In this document: positions 60,598 through 64,000 of the stretch, in pieces | Position numbering within the stretch: the first letter of the stretch is position 1 | Layout of the letters: each line of letters begins with the position of its first letter | Assembly (NCBI RefSeq): GCF_963664915.1 | Contig: NZ_OY761810.1 | Coordinates: 2,184,661-2,248,660, forward strand | Source of the DNA: an uncultured Caproiciproducens sp. | Lineage (GTDB): Bacteria > Bacillota > Clostridia > Oscillospirales > Acutalibacteraceae | Reading direction: 5' to 3' | Length of the DNA stretch: 64,000 bases | Notes under the pieces: generated by a model | Database searches by the model: none | Told to the model about the DNA's origin: nothing | The model's input: only the letters and a program-made list of their open reading frames with translations | Program-made: the position numbers and the translations under genes

Positions 60598-62034
60598 ACG
60601 GATCTTTCGTATTCAGAAAATCAGACTCAAAGACAGAGCCAAAGGCAGAAACTGATTTTGACTGCGGAAATGCGTGAATCGCTTGAGTTGTTGCAGATGC
60701 CGCTTCCGGAACTTTGTAAAAAAGTAGAAGAAGCGGTAATGGAAAATCCGGTGCTGGAATATGATGAGGACTATCATCCGGAAGATAATGAGTTCTCTGA
60801 CTGTGCATTGGATGATAATGGTGAATCCTATCAAGACGATAAAACTGCTTTAGAACTGGCGAAAATGCTGACTTCAGACGGTTATTCTTTCAAATCCGGA
60901 AAGACCTACAATGGTGATGATGAAAACTTTGACCCATATACAACACTTTCTACTGAGATCACATTTACCGCTTCTCTTCTGGAACAACTTGGGGAAATGA
61001 AAATAGACAAAACCACAGATCGGATTTGCAGATACATCATTGAAGATCTTAATGAAAAAGGATATCTCGGTAGCAGTATAGAAGAGCTCACCCAGCACCT
61101 TGGACTTCCACAGAACAGGATAGTACGTGCAGTTGAAATTATCCAAAAGATGCATCCCCCGGGAGTCGGTGCCTCAGATTTAAAAGAATGCCTCATCCTT
61201 CAATTGAAGCAGTGCACTAATTGTAACACTGTAGTCATCCAAGAAATAATTGAAGAGCACATTGAACTTTTAGCTGTAAATAAAATACAAGTCATCGCGA
61301 ATAATCTCCACATTTCAGTTGAAGTCGCTCAAAAATGCTGTGACTTTATTCGGAACTTGAATCCAATTCCATCAAGAGGATTTCAAACGGACAGCAATGA
61401 AATATACGTAATCCCTGAAGCAGTCATTAAAAGTGACGGTCAGGGTGGCTTTTTGATTCAAAGCAACGACAGTGCAACCCCTCATTTACGTATTAATAAT
61501 TTTTATCAGCAAATGATGCATGAAGAAAATGATAAAGAAACCTTAGAGTATCTTAAAAATAAAGTGAGACGAGCCGCGTCCCTTATGAAAGAATTGTCCA
61601 ATCGAGAAAGTACCCTTTCCTGTATTTTAAAAAAAATTGTTGAGCTTCAAAAACCTTATTTTGAAAATGGAGTAAAATGCTTAAATCCAATGTCCATTGC
61701 GGAGGTTGCGGATCAACTAGGTCTGCATGAATCAACTGTCAGTCGCGCAATCTCCGGGAAACACATCTTGTGTTTGTTTGGAACAATCAGCATCAAATCA
61801 CTTTTCACTTCAAAAATTCGTGCACAGGAAGGAGGAGATGTTTTTTCGTCCTCACAGATCAAACAATCGATCAGAACACTTATTGAGTTAGAAGATAAAT
61901 CTACGCCGCTCTCAGACCAAAGCATCACACAGAGCCTTCAGAAACACGGAATTGATATTTCAAGAAGAACCGTAGCAAAATATCGTGATGGGTTAATGAT
62001 TCCCATAGCGGGAAAACGCAAGGTTTTCAGCTAA
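60598..62034 (+). CDS. rpoN: RNA polymerase sigma-54 factor, non-canonical start
   Basis: A sigma-54 of about 478 residues. Region I (QRQSQRQKLILTAEMRESLELLQMP) is followed by an acidic region II and the core-binding region. HTH segments are NPMSIAEVADQLGLHESTVS, and the C-terminal RpoN box is SRRTVAKYRDGL. Homology reaches back to about 60601, but there is no ATG, GTG or TTG before TTG 60658, which lies inside region I. An ACG at 60598 has GGGAGG 7 bases upstream, exactly where the start should be. So the start is either a weak ACG or a mutated ATG. It is the last gene of the ptsH-ptsI-rpoN unit. Confidence 0.85.
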   Translation, partial: TDLSYSENQTQRQSQRQKLILTAEMRESLELLQMPLPELCKKVEEAVMENPVLEYDEDYHPEDNEFSDCALDDNGESYQDDKTALELAKMLTSDGYSFKSGKTYNGDDENFDPYTTLSTEITFTASLLEQLGEMKIDKTTDRICRYIIEDLNEKGYLGSSIEELTQHLGLPQNRIVRAVEIIQKMHPPGVGASDLKECLILQLKQCTNCNTVVIQEIIEEHIELLAVNKIQVIANNLHISVEVAQKCCDFIRNLNPIPSRGFQTDSNEIYVIPEAVIKSDGQGGFLIQSNDSATPHLRINNFYQQMMHEENDKETLEYLKNKVRRAASLMKELSNRESTLSCILKKIVELQKPYFENGVKCLNPMSIAEVADQLGLHESTVSRAISGKHILCLFGTISIKSLFTSKIRAQEGGDVFSSSQIKQSIRTLIELEDKSTPLSDQSITQSLQKHGIDISRRTVAKYRDGLMIPIAGKRKVFS

Positions 62035-62052
62035 ATACATATTAAAAAAGTA

Positions 62053-62214
62053 ATTAAACTACCTGCATTTCAGTTCCCTGATGGTCCGTACTACGCAAAA
62101 AATTACGCTTTCGACGTATGGACGCTGGCAGGCATGTTATCAGAGTATACCGATACGAATGAAATCAGAGTTCGCGGCAACATGTTCTCTGACTATTATG
62201 TGGCCGGTAATTAA
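62053..62214 (+). pseudogene. C-terminal fragment of an unrecognised protein
   Basis: Right after rpoN and in the same frame past its stop, codons read PAFQFPDGPYYAKNYAFDVW, then LAGMLSEYTDTNEIRVRGNM and a TAA. This is clearly protein-like but has no start codon. I do not recognise the family. It is probably the tail of a mobile-element gene left by a rearrangement. Confidence 0.35.
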
Positions 62215-62245
62215 TTTTAAGATTTATTTTTCAGACATAAATCTG

Positions 62246-62280
62246 AAAGGGCAGCTCCAAACAAAAGAAGCCGCCCTTTT
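62246..62280 (+). terminator. Hairpin after the fragment
   Basis: AAGGGC and GCCCTT pair around a 20-base loop, followed by a short T-run. A weak terminator. Confidence 0.4.
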
Positions 62281-62502
62281 AGGGAGCATTTCTATGAAAT
62301 GAATCAAATTGATTTCGGGCTAAACGCAATATGAGCGGTGATATGTGACTCGGCATGAATGGAAAGTAAGGCGTATGACGTGAGTTTTACCAAATCAAAG
62401 GTTTACTATGTGAAATTATGTTGTCAGAAGTTTTTTATGAATCAACAGATATTTCATCCCGGAGAATTTCGATATACATATAAATTCATACAGTATATTT
62501 TA

Positions 62503-62555
62503 AGCAGATGGGCTTTCATCGATAGAAATTAATGAAAGCCCATCTGCTTTTTTGT
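62503..62555 (+). terminator. Strong 17-bp terminator hairpin
   Basis: AGCAGATGGGCTTTCAT (62503-62519) pairs perfectly with ATGAAAGCCCATCTGCT (62532-62548), followed by a T-run. No gene I can support precedes it directly, so it either ends read-through from rpoN or serves a lost gene. Confidence 0.85.
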
Positions 62556-62929
62556 TTTCGACAGAATACTTTATAAAATGACAAGCTGCTGAATGCAAAG
62601 ATATTTTGAAAGATGGTGATAACAAGTGCTGTCAGCCTTAGATGAACCAATGATTTGGCTTTTTGTAATAAGAATCAATCAAAAATTCGGCATGACAATA
62701 CCTGCGAATTTCTAGATTATCCTGTGTAGGTGCTGCCATGTAGGTTGGAGTTGATGTTGTACGAAAAATATGAGATACAATATCAAGCTGTTCCGAGCCC
62801 ATTTCAACATACATATGGCAAAAACCATAAGACGCCACAGGTTTTATCGCCATGCCAAAAGAGAATATAAGGTTAACGGCGATGACGATCCTGCAGGCAG
62901 TGAACTGCTTGATACAATAGCTTTTGCGG

Positions 62930-62965
62930 CCGGGTTTACGATTATAAGTAAACCCGGTCTTTTTT
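62930..62965 (+). terminator. Terminator upstream of the sigma factor leader
   Basis: CCGGGTTTAC (62930-62939) and GTAAACCCGG (62948-62957) form a perfect stem followed by TCT7. It insulates the sigma factor gene or acts as an attenuator in its leader. Confidence 0.8.
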
Positions 62966-63044
62966 TATTTATATGGCAATTTACATCGTGGCTTTCCGAT
63001 AAAAAAGGACAGGCCTTTTTGCATTACAGGCTGTCGCTCACCAC

Positions 63045-63084
63045 CCTCCAATCTGTTTTTTGATTTTCAAAAACAGATTGGAGG
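63045..63084 (+). promoter_or_regulatory. Hairpin that sequesters the SD of the sigma factor gene
   Basis: CCTCCAATCTGTTTTTTG (63045-63062) is complementary to CAAAAACAGATTGGAGG (63068-63084) except for one extra T. The GGAGG at its 3' end is the SD of the TTG start at 63093. Translation would therefore need the hairpin to open, suggesting riboregulation. Confidence 0.65.
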
Positions 63085-63092
63085 AAAGAACC

Positions 63093-63560
63093 TTGAAAAA
63101 TTATCGTGACAGCGATTACTCAGTCAACAAGTACAGCAAAGCCATTGTCTACCGTTTCTCAGATAAGGTTATCGAAGTTACTCTGGAAGCCTATCTTGCA
63201 GAAAATCCCGGCAAGACGGTACAGAATTTCGAGGAATTGAAAATCCTGTCTGATGAAATATATTTTGAGCAGGATCGATCCGAGAATGCTCAAACCAAAA
63301 AGAATTTATCCATACATGGCATTGAAGAAACGGACAAGCTCTCTACGCTACCTCTTGAGGACGAGTATATCAGGCGGCAGGAAGATCAGCTTTTAGAGGA
63401 TATCATTGACAAATATCTTACGGAAAAGCAGGCACGGCGTATCCGCCTGTGTATCTATCAAGGGTTGAGCAGCCGCAAAATCGCCCGTCTGGAAGGACTT
63501 CACTACCGGACAATCCAGGACAGTTTGGTTCTGGCAAAAAAAAAATTGAAAAATATTTAA
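63093..63560 (+). CDS. Small sigma-70-like factor of a mobile element
   Basis: A protein of about 155 residues. The N-terminal half includes YRFSDKVIEVTLEAYLAENP. The C-terminal sigma region-4-like HTH (about 112-155) is LTEKQARRIRLCIYQGLSSR, then IARLEGLHYRTIQDSLVLAK. Such factors occur in Tn916/Tn1549-type elements as activators of excision or transfer genes. TTG 63093 is chosen because GGAGG lies 8 bases upstream; the frame is open further back only through the hairpin. The downstream region resembles that after the sigma-like gene at 33385. Confidence 0.8.
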   Translation: MKNYRDSDYSVNKYSKAIVYRFSDKVIEVTLEAYLAENPGKTVQNFEELKILSDEIYFEQDRSENAQTKKNLSIHGIEETDKLSTLPLEDEYIRRQEDQLLEDIIDKYLTEKQARRIRLCIYQGLSSRKIARLEGLHYRTIQDSLVLAKKKLKNI

Positions 63561-64000
63561 AAAACTTCTGATTTTATACCATGCAGAACCCCCTCGAAAA
63601 ATGCGTTAGGTGAAAGGATTTCTTAAAGACTTCTTTCACCTGACCCTTGACAATTGAATACTCATTCATCAAATACGTTGCCTTTGCTGACCGCGAAGAA
63701 CGGTAAGCCACGTCAGCGGATGCGCCATGACCACCATAACGGTGTGAGCGAAAACATCCGGCTGTGAATATCGGGTAGCTCCCGGTACGGCCATGACAGG
63801 CAAAGGTGATAATGATACTTCCGTCCAGCCACAGACTCACGCAATGGGGGCGGCTTGCAGAGAACCTAGAGGGGCGAAATGCCCATGTGTCGGTACGCTG
63901 CCGACAATTTGATGACTTCCCGCATCGGGGGTGTCGAGGACAAGTACGATGCAGTAAAACAGATTATGTAAAAAACTGGACGCCGGGTACACGTTAGGCT
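63561..64000 (+). ncRNA. Possible structured RNA downstream of the small sigma factor
   Basis: There are 440 bases to the window end without a supportable gene. AGGTGAAAG (63608-63616) and CTTTCACCT (63633-63641) form a hairpin right after the sigma gene, and a TTGACA promoter-like box lies at 63647. The GC-richer remainder shares ATGATACTtCCGT and GCGCCA blocks with 34061-34442. Position and partial similarity suggest one class of leader RNA or regulatory DNA in these elements. Confidence 0.3.

Larger units (their letters stand above)
62215..63044. other. Gene-poor stretch before the small sigma factor
   Basis: Besides the hairpins listed separately, I find no gene I can support. Two weak frames exist: a reverse one at 62638-62853 and a forward one from ATG 62812 that runs through a terminator stem. 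Neither has an SD. The forward one starts with a basic stretch (AKTIRRHRFYRHAKREYK) and may be a small element protein. Confidence 0.35.

Noticed and set aside
62638-62853. Reverse-strand 71-codon ORF
   Set aside because: There is no SD and no recognised domain, and it is isolated among hairpins. It could be real but cannot be supported.

Overview
The window looks like chromosomal DNA of a low-GC anaerobic Firmicute, most likely a Clostridia member (Oscillospiraceae/Ruminococcaceae-like; inference only). Supporting signs are Gram-positive Shine-Dalgarno (SD) sites with many TTG starts, the FeoB/Cys-rich-partner pair, YesM/YesN regulators, a Tn1549/Tn4451-type element and a LevR-type sigma-54 PTS regulon. 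I saw no rRNA, tRNA or CRISPR array.

Layout. (1) 1-6451: end of feoB, its small Cys-rich partner, an HD-GYP protein, a DtxR-like regulator, a LytTR/DUF3021/ICMT-like operon, an OmpR-type two-component pair, a DUF960-like protein and a second DtxR/MntR-like regulator. (2) 6452-6779: a small inverted-repeat element and an IS3 transposase scrap. (3) 6883-15450: a cyclic beta-1,2-glucan synthase-like protein split by one in-frame TAG into a GT84/glycoamylase half and a GH94 half. (4) about 15672-36442: a decayed integrative element. It has a partial conjugation operon (PcfB, VirD4, Maff2, VirB6-like, PrgI), an HNH cargo gene, a reverse-strand cargo operon (DUF1413, C5 DNA methyltransferase, double-GHKL ATPase/kinase, receiver protein), MobC/relaxase, a UvrA-like ABC protein with a MarR regulator, Tn916-like regulators and a large serine recombinase. 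(5) 37149-46155: YesM/YesN sensor and regulator, sugar ABC transporter and a GH3 glycosidase. (6) 46244-62034: a carbohydrate/hydroxy-acid island. A reverse-strand operon encodes cellobiose-type PTS IIA-IIB-IIC, GH4, a DsrE-like protein, a LarA-family nickel epimerase/racemase and a two-subunit UxaA-type lyase. It is followed by larE, larB and larC, all damaged. Divergent from it are a LevR-type sigma-54 activator, HPr, enzyme I and RpoN. (7) 62035-64000: gene scraps, strong hairpins, and a small sigma factor whose SD is buried in a hairpin, probably the start of another mobile element.

How the parts fit. Consensus -24/-12 promoters precede both the PTS operon and ptsH, and AAAACACAT repeats lie between the PTS operon and the activator. 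The island therefore carries its own sigma factor, activator and phosphotransfer proteins. The sugar would enter by the PTS and be cleaved by GH4, with an acid product handled by LarA and the UxaA-type enzyme (inference). All three nickel-pincer cofactor genes beside larA are broken and rpoN lacks a normal start codon, so the island may be decaying or depend on genes elsewhere.

The most promising candidates for something undescribed are the methyltransferase/double-GHKL/receiver operon (possibly a phosphorelay-controlled defence or element-maintenance system), the LarA/UxaA/DsrE branch attached to a phosphoglycosidase PTS, and the possible structured RNAs downstream of the two small sigma-factor genes.
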